Both the position numbers and the translations under genes were made by a program. Under the pieces are notes generated by a model that saw nothing but the letters and a program-made list of their open reading frames with translations, was not told the origin of the DNA and ran no database searches. Shown one piece after another: positions 8,653 to 17,044 of a stretch of 41,884 nt of DNA. Source of the stretch: Rhodospirillaceae bacterium (GTDB lineage: Bacteria > Pseudomonadota > Alphaproteobacteria > Rhodospirillales > Rhodospirillaceae). Where the stretch lies: assembly GCA_019694335.1 (NCBI GenBank), contig JAIBCD010000026.1, positions 1-41,884 of the forward strand, read 5' to 3'. The stretch's first letter is position 1. Every line of letters starts with the position of its first letter.

Positions 8653-9689
8653 GCGCCGCGCTCCGACAGCACGAACTCCACCAGCCGCCCGGCCTCGCCG
8701 TCGCCCGACACCGCCTGGAGCGCCGCGATTCCGTCCGGCCCCAACCGGGTCAGGGCCTGGGCGGCGCGCAGGCGCACCCACCAGTTCGCATCGTGCACCA
8801 GCTTAGCGAGTTGCGTGAGCGCGGCGGCATCGCCGATGCGGCCGGCGGCGATCGCGGCTTGCGCGCGCACTTCCCAGGCGGCGTCGCTCAACGCCGCCGT
8901 CACCACGCCCACCGCATTATGGTCCTGAGCATTGCCGAGCGAGCGCACGGCGGCGGCGCGCACATCGACCGACGGATGAGTCTGTGCGGCGGCGCGCAGG
9001 CGCTTCAGGGCGGCGGCGCTGCGTGCGCGCGCCAGCGCGTCGATGGCCAGCACCACCACCGCCGGGTTGGGGTCGTCGAGGAACGCGAACAGCGCCGCGC
9101 CATTGTCGGGCGCCAATTTGCGGAACAGGTCGCGCACCGCGCGGTTGCCCAGCATGCGCCGGGCTTCCAGCTTGGGCGTCAGGGTCTGGAGGTCGATGCG
9201 CTGCCCGGCCGCCATCAGGGCGCCGGCCGCCGCCAGCACCACTTCGGGCTCCGGGTCGTCGAGCGCGGCGCGCAAGGCATCGTGGACTTCGGGCGCCGCC
9301 GACCAGAACAGCCGGGCCGCGATCTTGGCGCGGTCCACCGGCAAACCATGCTTGAGCCCGTACAGCAGCCGGTCGAGCCGGATATGGCGGGCGAGGATGT
9401 CCTTCAATTGATCGCGCATCTCGCCGTCCACGGCGCGCAGCATCTCCGACACCACCGCCAGCAGCAGGCGCTGGTCGCGGGCGCTGAGCGGGCGGGGCGA
9501 GAGTTTCCCGGGATCGTCCAGCGCGCCATAGACCATGTCCTGCAATTCGCGGCGGCGCTGGGCGTTGGCCCGGTCGATGCGCATGATGATGACGCGCCGC
9601 ACGAACAGCATCAGCAGCGCGGCGATGCTGGTCAGCGCCAGCGCCACCGAGGCGTCGATGATGAAGGTGAAGAGTTCCGCGCCTTCCAT
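8649..9689 (-). CDS. Membrane-anchored HEAT-repeat protein
   Basis: 346 residues. The N-terminus has one strong membrane helix (~8-35, FIIDASVALALTSIAALL, then RRV). The remainder is alpha-helical with repeated HEAT/PBS-lyase-type units (for example DPEPEVVLAAAGAL, DPNPAVVVLAIDAL, HPSVDVRAAAVRSLG, DAAWEVRAQAAIAAG and DANWWVRLRAAQAL). HEAT repeats are protein-protein scaffolds. It lies between an outer-membrane barrel gene (5 nt upstream) and a glycan synthase gene (4-nt overlap). I infer an inner-membrane scaffold that links or regulates the glycosyltransferase. Which side of the membrane the repeats face is not certain; the Arg-rich stretch just after the helix suggests a cytoplasmic C-terminal body. 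Confidence 0.88.
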   Translation of the reverse strand: MEGAELFTFIIDASVALALTSIAALLMLFVRRVIIMRIDRANAQRRRELQDMVYGALDDPGKLSPRPLSARDQRLLLAVVSEMLRAVDGEMRDQLKDILARHIRLDRLLYGLKHGLPVDRAKIAARLFWSAAPEVHDALRAALDDPEPEVVLAAAGALMAAGQRIDLQTLTPKLEARRMLGNRAVRDLFRKLAPDNGAALFAFLDDPNPAVVVLAIDALARARSAAALKRLRAAAQTHPSVDVRAAAVRSLGNAQDHNAVGVVTAALSDAAWEVRAQAAIAAGRIGDAAALTQLAKLVHDANWWVRLRAAQALTRLGPDGIAALQAVSGDGEAGRLVEFVLSERGA

Positions 9690-9694
9690 GGCGC

Positions 9695-10996
9695 TCAGAA
9701 CTTGTAGGCGAGGCCCGCGATCAGCTCCTGGCGCAGGTAGGAGCCGCTCCGGTCCTCGCGCAGATAGTCGACGCGTACCGTCAGGCGCGTCGTCAAATCG
9801 AAGGCCACGCCGCCGCTCAGGCTGCGGGTTCCCGCCACCACGCCGGCGTCGGCCTCGGGCGCGTCGGCGTAGCCGGCGCGCAGGCGCAGGCGGTCGATGG
9901 GGATGACGGTGGCGGCAACCGCGTAACCGGTGAGATGCCGGCCGGTGGGATCGAAGCTGTTCACGAAGCGTCCGGCGAGGTCGAGCTTGCCGTCGAACAG
10001 ATACTGCTCGATCCCGGCGCTGACGCCTTTGACCGTGCCGGTGGCATAGTGGCGGACCGATCCGTCCAGCAGCGCGAAGGTGGTGCTGGTGAGCCGCCCG
10101 GTGAGGCCCGCCGCCATGCGCCAGGACGGCAGGAAGTCATCGTTGGGCGTGGTGGCGGCTTCGGCCGTGCCGGAAACCCTCTGCCCCAGGCGGAACGACG
10201 CCCCGGCGGCAATTTCGGTGTCGCGCAAGCCGAAGCGTTGCGCGTGCACCACCCCCGCCCACACACTGCCGCCATCCAGCAGGCGTTCGACATGCAAGGA
10301 TTCTTCCGACCAATCCTTCAGGGTCGAGCGCGTCAGCCAACTGTGGCCGGCGGCGGCGCTCACGGTCCATTTGGGTGTCGACTCATCGGCCTTGCCGGCG
10401 AGGCGCTCGGCCACATCCCTGGACCCGGGGTCGAGGGCCTGGGCCTGGAGATAATAGCCACGCGCGTCTTGTTCGTTGCCGGCGGCGCGGGCGGCGTCGC
10501 CCAGGCCGATGACGGCGTCGAGGTTCCGGGCGTCCAGCGCCAGCGCACGGGTGAAGGCGTCGCGCGCCTTGGCCGGCATGTTCTGATACAGCGCGAGGCG
10601 CCCTTGCAGCGCCAGCGCGTCGGCGTCCCTGGGCCGCGCCGCCAGCACCTGGTCGAGCGCGATTGACGCCTCACCGTAACGCGCCATCCAGCCGAGGATG
10701 CGCGCCTTGGCCAACCGGATGTCGAGATCGGCCGGCGCGGCGGCTTCGGCCTGCACGATGGTGGCGAGCGCCATCTCGTAGTGCGCCTGGAATCCTTGCA
10801 CCAGGGCGAGTTGCGTCAGGAGTTCGGCGTCGCCGGGCCGCGCGCCCAACGCCTGCTGGTAGGCGCGTTCGGCGCCGGCGAAGTCCTGCGCGCGCCGCGC
10901 CGCCTGCGCGCTATCGATGAAGCCTTGCGCCGCGTCCTGCGCATAAGCCGGAGACGCGGCCAGAAGCGCCGCGGCGATGACGGTTGCAAAACGCAT
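9695..10996 (-). CDS. TPR plus outer-membrane beta-barrel protein (YaiO-like)
   Basis: 433 residues from the ATG at 10996; a TTG three bases earlier is a less likely start. A signal peptide ends near SPAYAQ (~20). Residues ~25-210 are TPR repeats (AERAYQQALGARPGDAELL, then ARDAFTRALALDARNLDAV). Residues ~215-433 are alternating aromatic/hydrophobic strands ending in F (LIAGLAYKF), as expected for a small outer-membrane beta-barrel of the YaiO type. The layout, periplasmic TPR then barrel, parallels glycan exporters such as PgaA and the N4-receptor protein NfrA. The start overlaps the stop of the receiver gene by one base (TGATG). I infer the outer-membrane exit for the polymer made by the downstream glycosyltransferase. 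Confidence 0.85.
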   Translation of the reverse strand: MRFATVIAAALLAASPAYAQDAAQGFIDSAQAARRAQDFAGAERAYQQALGARPGDAELLTQLALVQGFQAHYEMALATIVQAEAAAPADLDIRLAKARILGWMARYGEASIALDQVLAARPRDADALALQGRLALYQNMPAKARDAFTRALALDARNLDAVIGLGDAARAAGNEQDARGYYLQAQALDPGSRDVAERLAGKADESTPKWTVSAAAGHSWLTRSTLKDWSEESLHVERLLDGGSVWAGVVHAQRFGLRDTEIAAGASFRLGQRVSGTAEAATTPNDDFLPSWRMAAGLTGRLTSTTFALLDGSVRHYATGTVKGVSAGIEQYLFDGKLDLAGRFVNSFDPTGRHLTGYAVAATVIPIDRLRLRAGYADAPEADAGVVAGTRSLSGGVAFDLTTRLTVRVDYLREDRSGSYLRQELIAGLAYKF

Positions 10997-11382
10997 CAAA
11001 CGACACCGGGTTGCGCGGCCAACAGGCGCTTCAGCCGCACCAGCAGCTCCAGCGGCTTGAACGGCTTGCCGAGGTAATCGTTGGCGCCGAAATCGAAGCC
11101 GCGCACCACGTCGCGTTCCTGCGAGCGGGCCGACAGCATGATCACCGGAATGTCCTTGGTGGTCTCGCCCTGGCGCAGCATGTGCAGCACCTCGAGGCCG
11201 TCGATGCCGGGCATCATGGCGTCGAGGATGATGGCGTCGGGCCGGCGCGACCTGACCTCGGCCAGCACTTCCTCGCCGCTGCCGGCGATCACCACCTGAT
11301 AGCCCTCGCGGTTCAGCACATGGGTGACCAGGCGCCGCAGCACCTCGTCATCGTCCGCCACCAACACTCGCGCTCCCGTCAC
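10996..11382 (-). CDS. Single-domain response regulator (receiver)
   Basis: 128 residues that form only a receiver domain. The acidic pocket D10-D12, phosphoacceptor D54 (IILDAMMPG), S84 and K106 (GKPFKP) are all present, so phosphorylation should work. There is no output domain. The start is GTG at 11382 with a GGAG sequence about six bases upstream; no ATG fits. It is the first gene of a four-gene operon. No histidine kinase lies next to it, so the kinase must act from elsewhere. I infer that it controls synthesis or export by binding an operon partner. Confidence 0.92.
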   Translation of the reverse strand: MTGARVLVADDDEVLRRLVTHVLNREGYQVVIAGSGEEVLAEVRSRRPDAIILDAMMPGIDGLEVLHMLRQGETTKDIPVIMLSARSQERDVVRGFDFGANDYLGKPFKPLELLVRLKRLLAAQPGVV

Positions 11383-11473
11383 ATCCTACTCCAGAATCAT
11401 ATTGAGGGCGGCACTCTAGCCCACCCTGAACCGGCTGGTTACCACAGAGCGGCCGATGCGCATTGACCTCGCG

Positions 11474-11512
11474 CAAATTTTATAAACTATTGATATATAT
11501 ATGTATTTATTA
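11474..11512 (-). promoter_or_regulatory. AT-rich promoter-like segment upstream of glycan operon
   Basis: A 39-nt stretch almost without G or C (TATAAA near 11481-11486, then ATATATATAT) in otherwise GC-rich DNA, about 90-130 nt upstream of the receiver start. It also covers the stop codon of the M20 peptidase gene. It probably holds the operon promoter or a UP-like/regulator-binding element. No clear -35/-10 pair can be fixed. Confidence 0.3.
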
Positions 11513-13030
11513 CCAGTTCAAGTCGGCCATCAACCCGGCGTAGACCTCAATTCCGGCCCACAGGTTGGCGAGGCGCAGGTTCTCGTCGGCCGCATGCTGG
11601 TTGTTGTCGTGGTTGGCGATGGGCAGGCCGATGATCGGTACGTGGAACACGTCCTCGAACATGTTGATCGGCACGCTGCCGCCCATCATCGGCAAGAGAG
11701 CGAGCTTCGTGCCCGCCGCGCGGCCCGCGCTCGCGATCACGGCCTTGGCCGCGGGCGAGTCCATGTCGCTGCGCAGGGCGGCATAGCCGCCGCCCCAGGC
11801 GAGCTTCACGATGCGGCCATGGGCGGCGCGCATGGCCGCGTCCGGGTCGGCGGTCACCACCGTCCAGCCCTTGGCTTTGATGTAATCCTCTACCTTCTTC
11901 CTGACATTGGCCGGGGTCTGGCCGGGCACCAGGCGGAAATCGAACGACACCGCGGCTTCGGTGGGGATGGCGTTGGCGGCCTGCGCGCCCACCTGCCCCG
12001 CCCGGAATCCACGCACGTTGATCGCGGGACGCATGGTGCTGGCGGTGAGTCCGGCCGCGCCTTCGGACCGGCCGATGCCGAACTCCTGCTTGAGCGCGGC
12101 TTCCACCGGCGGCAGTTCCGCGATGGCCTGGGTCTCGGCGGCAGTAAGCGGCCGCACGTCGGAGGAAAAACCCGGGATGGCGATGCCGCCTTCGGAGTCA
12201 CGCAAGGCGGTGATGAACTCCGCCGCCATGGCGGCCGGGTTGGGCACCCAGTTGCCGTAGTGGCCGTCGTGCAGCGCGCTCAAAGGGCCGTAGATCACGG
12301 CTTCCAGCCCCATGCTGCCGCGCGCGCCGAAGTACAGGGTCGGCGTGCGGCTCTGGTGCATGGGCCCGTCGCCGATCAGCCACAGGTCCGAGGCCAGCAG
12401 CGCCCGGTTGCCGCGCAGCACCGCCTCGAGGTGCGCCGAACCGCGTTCCTCTTCGCCTTCCCACACCACCTTGATGTTCACCGAGGGCGCGCGGCCCGCC
12501 GCCTTCAGGGCGTCGAACGCCGCCAGGAACGCGGCGATCGATGATTTGTCGTCGCCGGCGGCGCGTCCGAAAAGGCGCCATTCCGGATCGAACGGCGGCT
12601 TGGCGGTTTTCATATCGATCCCGCGCGCGTCCCCTTTGCCAGACTCCATCTTTCCTGGGCGCATCGTCGGCGTGAACGGTTCGGAATGCCATTCGCTGGG
12701 CGTGACCGGCTGGCCGTCGTAGTGGGCGTAGAAGGTAACGGTGCGCTTGGCGCCCGGCGCCTTCAGTTCCGCGAACACCACCGGCGGCGCGCCCGCTGCC
12801 GGCAGCAGCTGCGCCGCGAAGCCGCGCTCCTTCAGCAGGGCCAGAAGACGGTTGGCGGTATTGGTGAGCCCTTCCGGATCGGCGGCGACGCTGCGCAGGC
12901 GGGTGAGTTCCGAGAGCCGCGCGACGATCTCCGCCTCGTGGCCCGCGCGCCAATTCCTGACGTCGTCGACCAGGGCGGCTTGAGCCCCGATCGGAAACGC
13001 GACGGCCAGGACCGCAAGAAGTTTCTTCAT
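11510..13030 (-). CDS. Exported M20-family metallopeptidase (dipeptidase-like)
   Basis: 506 residues. The N-terminal MKKLL segment and hydrophobic core look like a cleavable signal peptide (near GAQA, residue 18), which points to the periplasm. Zinc-site motifs of the M20 family are in order: H103 in FYAHYDGQP, the bridging D160 in AAGDDKSS, the catalytic/ligand glutamates ~E193-E194 in WEGEEERGS, and a terminal His in IANHDNNQHAADEN. A dimerisation-type lid domain (~240-380) is inserted as usual. The family hydrolyses dipeptides or N-acylated amino acids; the substrate is unknown. It has no operon partners: about 190 nt separate it from the MFS gene, and the receiver operon starts 127 nt beyond its 3' end. 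Confidence 0.9.
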   Translation of the reverse strand: MKKLLAVLAVAFPIGAQAALVDDVRNWRAGHEAEIVARLSELTRLRSVAADPEGLTNTANRLLALLKERGFAAQLLPAAGAPPVVFAELKAPGAKRTVTFYAHYDGQPVTPSEWHSEPFTPTMRPGKMESGKGDARGIDMKTAKPPFDPEWRLFGRAAGDDKSSIAAFLAAFDALKAAGRAPSVNIKVVWEGEEERGSAHLEAVLRGNRALLASDLWLIGDGPMHQSRTPTLYFGARGSMGLEAVIYGPLSALHDGHYGNWVPNPAAMAAEFITALRDSEGGIAIPGFSSDVRPLTAAETQAIAELPPVEAALKQEFGIGRSEGAAGLTASTMRPAINVRGFRAGQVGAQAANAIPTEAAVSFDFRLVPGQTPANVRKKVEDYIKAKGWTVVTADPDAAMRAAHGRIVKLAWGGGYAALRSDMDSPAAKAVIASAGRAAGTKLALLPMMGGSVPINMFEDVFHVPIIGLPIANHDNNQHAADENLRLANLWAGIEVYAGLMADLNW

Positions 13031-13223
13031 GGCGCACCCCCTGCCCTATCATAGATAAAAAACCGGCGCGGTCCAAAAAGACCCCGCCCGATCAAGAACA
13101 AGGGCGTGGTCCGGAGGGCCGCGCGCGGACGTCCGTCTCCCGGATTCCGTTATGCCGCGGCCACCCCCGCGCGAAGCCCCCGCCGCGGGCCCGCGCCAGT
13201 GAAGCTCAGACCGACGCCATTGC

Positions 13224-14546
13224 TCATACCGCCGTCGCGGCTTTGCGGGCCAAGCGCAGCCCGGCGATCAGGAAGGCGGTCATGCTCAACATCGACAGCA
13301 GAATCACCGCGAAGAACGCGGTGGGCCCCGCGTTCAGGATGTGCGGGCCCACCAGCGAGCTGGTCACGCCGCCCAGGCGCCCGAACGCCAGCGCCGCGCC
13401 GACACCGCCCGCGCGCAACGCCGCCGGGTAGAGATGCGCCGCGGCGGCAAACAGCATCACCTGCGATCCCCCGGCGAAAATCCCCAGCACCCCCATCGCC
13501 ACCGTGACCATCGTGGCGCCCTGTCCCGCCAGGCCGAGCAGGCACATTGCCAAAGCCATGATGGCGCCGCAAATGCCCCACACCACCAGCGGGCGCGAAT
13601 CCCGCGTGCGGTCCATGCTCCACCCGCCCGCGACCGCGCCCACGACACTGCCGAAATTGAAGGATGCGAGGCCTCCGCTCGCGACCTTCAGGTCGAAGCC
13701 GGCCGCGGCGAACAGGGTGGGCAACCAGCTGAACACCAGGTAGACCGCGAACAATGAACTGAAGAACGCGCCCCAGAGAACCAGGCTGCGGGCAAGGAAC
13801 GGGCGCGACAGGAACGCGAACAGCGCGCCCTTCCGCTGCTCCGGCGCCACCGCGTCCGCCGGCAGCACGATGCCGCAGCGTTGCATGATCCGCCGCAGCC
13901 GTTCGTGCTTTTCGGGGAACCGCAGCAGATGATTGGGGGATTCCGGCAGCCAGATCACGATCAGTGCCGTGGTCGCCAGCGACAACAGGCCGCCCGCCAT
14001 GAACAGCCCGCGCCATCCCGAGGATGTCAGCAGGCCGGCGGCCACCAAGCCCGCCACGACGCCGCCGATCGGCACACCGATGATCGCGAGGCTTACCGCG
14101 ACACTTCGTTTAGCAACGGGCGTGTATTCCGCGAGCAGCGCGGTGGCGTTGGGCATGGCCCCACCCAGGCCGAGCGCCGCCGCCCAACGCAGCAATGCGA
14201 GTTGCGTCAAATCCTGGGAAATCGATGCGAGCCCGGTGCCGGACGTCAGGACCAGCATGCTTCCGATCAACGCCGGCCGCCGGCCGAACCGGTCGCCGGC
14301 CAGGCCGCCCAGGAAGGTGCCGATGGTCATGCACAGCAGGCTGATGGCCAGCACCGGGCCGAACCGGTCCTTGGGCAAACCCCAATCGGCCATGATCGCG
14401 GGCACCGCGAAACCGATCAGCTGGTTGTCGAAGCCGTCCATGACGACCGCCAGCGCGGTCACCGCCAGGATCGCTTTCTGGAATGTGCTCCAGGCGCCGC
14501 CGTCGATGGCGGTCCTCACGTCGGCGGGCGCGGGGGGGTGTGACAT
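13224..14546 (-). CDS. MFS transporter, aromatic acid:H+ symporter type
   Basis: 440 residues with 12 predicted membrane helices. Helix 1 has the AAHS-family signature DGFDNQLIGFAVPAI, and the loop between helices 2 and 3 has the MFS motif GDRFGRRPALIGS. AAHS proteins such as PcaK and BenK import benzoate-type acids with protons. It is the last gene of a ferredoxin/P450 cluster (26 nt after the ferredoxin start region), which fits import of the P450 substrate. The exact substrate is inferred only from this context and from the P450 family. Confidence 0.9.
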   Translation of the reverse strand: MSHPPAPADVRTAIDGGAWSTFQKAILAVTALAVVMDGFDNQLIGFAVPAIMADWGLPKDRFGPVLAISLLCMTIGTFLGGLAGDRFGRRPALIGSMLVLTSGTGLASISQDLTQLALLRWAAALGLGGAMPNATALLAEYTPVAKRSVAVSLAIIGVPIGGVVAGLVAAGLLTSSGWRGLFMAGGLLSLATTALIVIWLPESPNHLLRFPEKHERLRRIMQRCGIVLPADAVAPEQRKGALFAFLSRPFLARSLVLWGAFFSSLFAVYLVFSWLPTLFAAAGFDLKVASGGLASFNFGSVVGAVAGGWSMDRTRDSRPLVVWGICGAIMALAMCLLGLAGQGATMVTVAMGVLGIFAGGSQVMLFAAAAHLYPAALRAGGVGAALAFGRLGGVTSSLVGPHILNAGPTAFFAVILLSMLSMTAFLIAGLRLARKAATAV

Positions 14547-14572
14547 CGGCGGTCCCAGGGTTATGCGGCGGC

Positions 14573-14896
14573 CTAATACTGCCGTGGCGGCAGCGTAACG
14601 GTAAGCCCGTCCAGGTCGGCGGTAAGTTTGATCTGGCAGGAGAGCCGGCTGGCGGGCGTGCGGTCGCTGGCGGTGCCCTCCAGCAGTTCGTCCTCATTCT
14701 CGTCCATCGGCGGCAGACGCGCCAGCCAGGCGTCATTCACATAGACGTGGCAGGTACAACAGATGGCGTTGCCGCCGCATTCGCCGACGATGCCGGCGAG
14801 CCCGGCGCCGACGGCGGCCTGCATCAAGCTGACGCCTTCCGCCGCCGCGATGCGGGTTTCGGCGCCCTCGGGGGAAATGACAATCACCGCCACCAT
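14573..14896 (-). CDS. [2Fe-2S] ferredoxin, adrenodoxin/putidaredoxin type
   Basis: 107 residues, normal for the family. The cluster ligands are C40, C46, C49 (C-x5-C-x2-C in GECGGNAICCTCHVY) and C87 (LSCQIKL); C47 is an extra cysteine. The acidic helix around residues 64-72 (MDENEDELL) is the usual partner-docking surface. It starts one base after the stop of the P450 gene, so it is almost surely the P450's electron donor, like HaPux for CYP199A4. No ferredoxin reductase gene is seen in the window. Confidence 0.93.
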   Translation of the reverse strand: MVAVIVISPEGAETRIAAAEGVSLMQAAVGAGLAGIVGECGGNAICCTCHVYVNDAWLARLPPMDENEDELLEGTASDRTPASRLSCQIKLTADLDGLTVTLPPRQY

Positions 14897-14897
14897 G

Positions 14898-16136
14898 TTA
14901 GGCCGCCTTCACTGTGACAGGCAGGCTGCTCAGCCCGCGCAGGGTGTTGTTGGGGCGCCGCACCGGCGTGCCGGTGATCTCGATGGCCGAAATCTTGCGC
15001 GCCATGGCGTCGAGCACCACCTCGCCCTCGAGCCGCGCGAGCAATTGCCCCACGCACATATGGATGCCCGCGCCGAAGCCGACGTGGCCCACGGTCGCGC
15101 GGCCGATGTCGAAAACGTCGGGGTTTTCCCATTTGCGCGGGTCGCGGTTGGCCGCGCCCAGGAACATCAGCACCTTCTCGCCCTCGCCCAGGCGGCATCC
15201 GCCCAGCTCCACCGGCCGCGTGGTGGTGCGGAAGAAGGTCTGCACCGGGGATTCGAACCGCACCGCTTCCTCGAACGCGGGCCGCGCCAGGGCGCGGTTC
15301 TCGCGCAGCTTGCGCCACTCACTAGGGAACCGCGCGAACGCATAGACCGCGGCGCCCAGGCCGTTGACGGTGGTGTCGACCCCGGCCGTGAGCATGGCGC
15401 GCACCAGCATGCCCGCCTCTTCATGGCTGATCTCGCCCCGGTCGGCGGCTTGGTAGCAGATCTGGCCGAAGCCATCCGGCTCCAGGTTCTCGCGCAAGGC
15501 CTGGGTCTCGACCCAGGGGAAGGCCTCCTTCGCGCGCGGCGCGCTCTCCTGGAAGAAGCTGTTGGGCGGCCCGAAGGAGTTGAACACCATGTCGCCGTAG
15601 GGCAGCAGGTTGCCGCGCCCTTCCCGTTTCATGCCGATGGCGTCGGGGAACACGCGCAAGGGAAATGCCTGGGCCAGGTCGGCGCAGGCGTCGAAGCTGC
15701 CTTTCTCCACCAATTCGTCGATGATGCGGTCGGCCTCGGCCGCGAACCGGTCGCGCAGGCCTTTCATCACCGCCGGCGACAGGGCCTTGTTCAACACCGC
15801 GCGCGAACGCGTATGCTGCGGCGGGTCCGCCTCCAAGATGATGCTCGGCAGCCGGAACCGCCCGTGTTTCACGAAGTCGGCCAGGCCCACGCCGCGCGCC
15901 GAGGAGAAGGTTTCCCAGTCCGTCAGCACCTGGCGGACCTCGGCGTAGCGCGCGACCGCGCCGACGCCATATTTGCTCAGCCACACGAACGGGCCCGCGT
16001 CCCGCAGCTGGGCATGCACCGGGTAAGGATCGGCGAAGAACGCCTCGCAGAACGGATCGGCGTCGAGCGTCGGCACACCCGGCGGCGGCGTGGCCGGGCC
16101 TCCCAGATCAGGAAACAATTTGCCCACGGTATTCAT
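14898..16136 (-). CDS. Cytochrome P450, CYP199A-like (para-substituted benzoate oxidation)
   Basis: 412 residues from the ATG at 16136 (MNTVGKLFPD); an upstream ATG at 16160 lies inside the operator and is less likely. The I-helix is AGVDTT (251-256), the ExxR pair is E290/R293, and the heme loop is FGAGIHMCVGQ with Cys361 as ligand. Large parts match my recollection of CYP199A4, which demethylates 4-methoxybenzoate: ARGVGLADF, the ILEADPP segment, SFGPPN, FEEAVRFESPVQTFFRTTTR. An Arg-x-x-Ser (R95/S98) is in the place of the carboxylate-binding pair of CYP199A4, whereas the I-helix Ser next to Arg there seems to be Ala here (VRAMLTAG). I infer a benzoate-type substrate with a para substituent. 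Subfamily rank would need a percent identity. Confidence 0.9.
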   Translation of the reverse strand: MNTVGKLFPDLGGPATPPPGVPTLDADPFCEAFFADPYPVHAQLRDAGPFVWLSKYGVGAVARYAEVRQVLTDWETFSSARGVGLADFVKHGRFRLPSIILEADPPQHTRSRAVLNKALSPAVMKGLRDRFAAEADRIIDELVEKGSFDACADLAQAFPLRVFPDAIGMKREGRGNLLPYGDMVFNSFGPPNSFFQESAPRAKEAFPWVETQALRENLEPDGFGQICYQAADRGEISHEEAGMLVRAMLTAGVDTTVNGLGAAVYAFARFPSEWRKLRENRALARPAFEEAVRFESPVQTFFRTTTRPVELGGCRLGEGEKVLMFLGAANRDPRKWENPDVFDIGRATVGHVGFGAGIHMCVGQLLARLEGEVVLDAMARKISAIEITGTPVRRPNNTLRGLSSLPVTVKAA

Positions 16137-16147
16137 ACGCTTGGGAC

Positions 16148-16176
16148 GTTGACATATCAAAAGTTGCTATGTCAAC
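16148..16176. promoter_or_regulatory. Inverted-repeat operator between P450 and MarR genes
   Basis: Perfect 9-bp arms GTTGACATA (16148-16156) and TATGTCAAC (16168-16176) with an 11-nt spacer, in the 48-nt gap between the divergent starts at 16136 and 16185. Each arm contains TTGACA on its own strand, so the site overlaps plausible -35 boxes for both directions. It is the obvious target for the MarR protein encoded next to it, which would control both itself and the P450 operon. Confidence 0.75.
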
Positions 16177-16184
16177 TTCTGGGA

Positions 16185-16691
16185 ATGCCCCGGCAATCCC
16201 GCCCCCGCGTGATGAACCTTGAGCGGTTCATCCCCGCGCTGTTGATCTTCCTGTCCAACCGCCTGTCCAGCACCGGCACGGCCGCCTATATGCGCGCCTT
16301 CGGTATTGGCGTGATGGAATTCCGGGTGATGGTGATGCTGGCGACGGAACCCGAGATCGCCGCCAGCCGCATCGTCGAGGTCATCGGCCTCGACAAAGGC
16401 GCGGTCAGCCGCACCCTCAAGGCCCTGGAGGAACAGGGCCTGGTCCTCGCTCGCCTCCCGCGCGACCGCCGCCGCCCGCTCTATACACTTTCAACGCGCG
16501 GGTACGCGGTGCACGACCGCGCGCTGGCCATCGCCGAGAAACGCCAGGACCTACTGCTGGACGGCATCCCGGAACGCGACCGCGAACGCCTGATCGCGCT
16601 GCTGCACGTCATGCTGGGCAATGTCGGCAAACTGAAGGCGCTCTCGGACGAACAAGGCGCGCGGCGCCCACCTAAATTCAGTCGACGATAA
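16185..16691 (+). CDS. MarR-family transcriptional regulator
   Basis: 168 residues from the ATG at 16185, or 159 from the ATG at 16212 (MNLERFIPALL). A winged helix is evident: IAASRIVEVIGLDKGAVSR is the HTH, followed by TLKALEEQGLV and the wing RLPRDRRRPLYTLS. MarR dimers often bind aromatic acids and release DNA. It is divergent from the P450-ferredoxin-transporter operon with a palindrome between them, so it probably senses the imported aromatic acid or its product. Its 3' end overlaps the convergent cupin gene by 14 nt. The frame stays open far upstream, but that part is a shadow of the P450 gene. Confidence 0.9.
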   Translation: MPRQSRPRVMNLERFIPALLIFLSNRLSSTGTAAYMRAFGIGVMEFRVMVMLATEPEIAASRIVEVIGLDKGAVSRTLKALEEQGLVLARLPRDRRRPLYTLSTRGYAVHDRALAIAEKRQDLLLDGIPERDRERLIALLHVMLGNVGKLKALSDEQGARRPPKFSRR

Positions 16692-17010
16692 ACAGCTTCG
16701 CGCCGGTGGCCGTATAGGACCGGTGCGCCGCGTCACCGTGATCGGACACCTGATAGCTCATGCCCGGCGTGAGAATGAACTTGCGCCCGTCCTTGAGCTG
16801 GGATTCCAGTTCGCCTTCCAGCACATAGAGCACATGCCCCCGGTCGCACCAGTGGTCGGCCAGGTAGCCGGGCGAGTACTCGACCATGCGCACGCGCAGA
16901 TCGCCAATATTGAGCGTGCGCCACAACGCCTCACCGGTCTCGCCGGGATGCCGCGTCGGCTCGACCTTGGCCCAGTCGGTGACGGTGAAGGGAAGCGTGG
17001 GGATTTTCAT
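16678..17010 (-). CDS. Small cupin protein (DHCW-motif type)
   Basis: 110 residues, a single cupin barrel. The motif ADHWCDRGHVLYVLEGEL (~51-68) carries the histidines expected for metal binding and marks the so-called DHCW-motif cupin group. PGMSYQVSDHGDAAHRS (~83-99) is the second cupin motif. The function is unknown. Its 5' end exists twice more nearby, as a 17-codon relic at 18455-18508 and fused in frame to the gene at 17045-17800. This is the intact copy. Its 3' end overlaps the MarR gene on the other strand. Confidence 0.85.
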   Translation of the reverse strand: MKIPTLPFTVTDWAKVEPTRHPGETGEALWRTLNIGDLRVRMVEYSPGYLADHWCDRGHVLYVLEGELESQLKDGRKFILTPGMSYQVSDHGDAAHRSYTATGAKLFIVD

Positions 17011-17044
17011 GGAACCATAAACACGAATTTTACACCTTATAGCC

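Noticed and set aside
14763-16184. Upstream extension of the MarR reading frame
   Set aside because: The extension is antisense to the ferredoxin and P450 genes and covers the operator; family length fits a start at 16185 or 16212.
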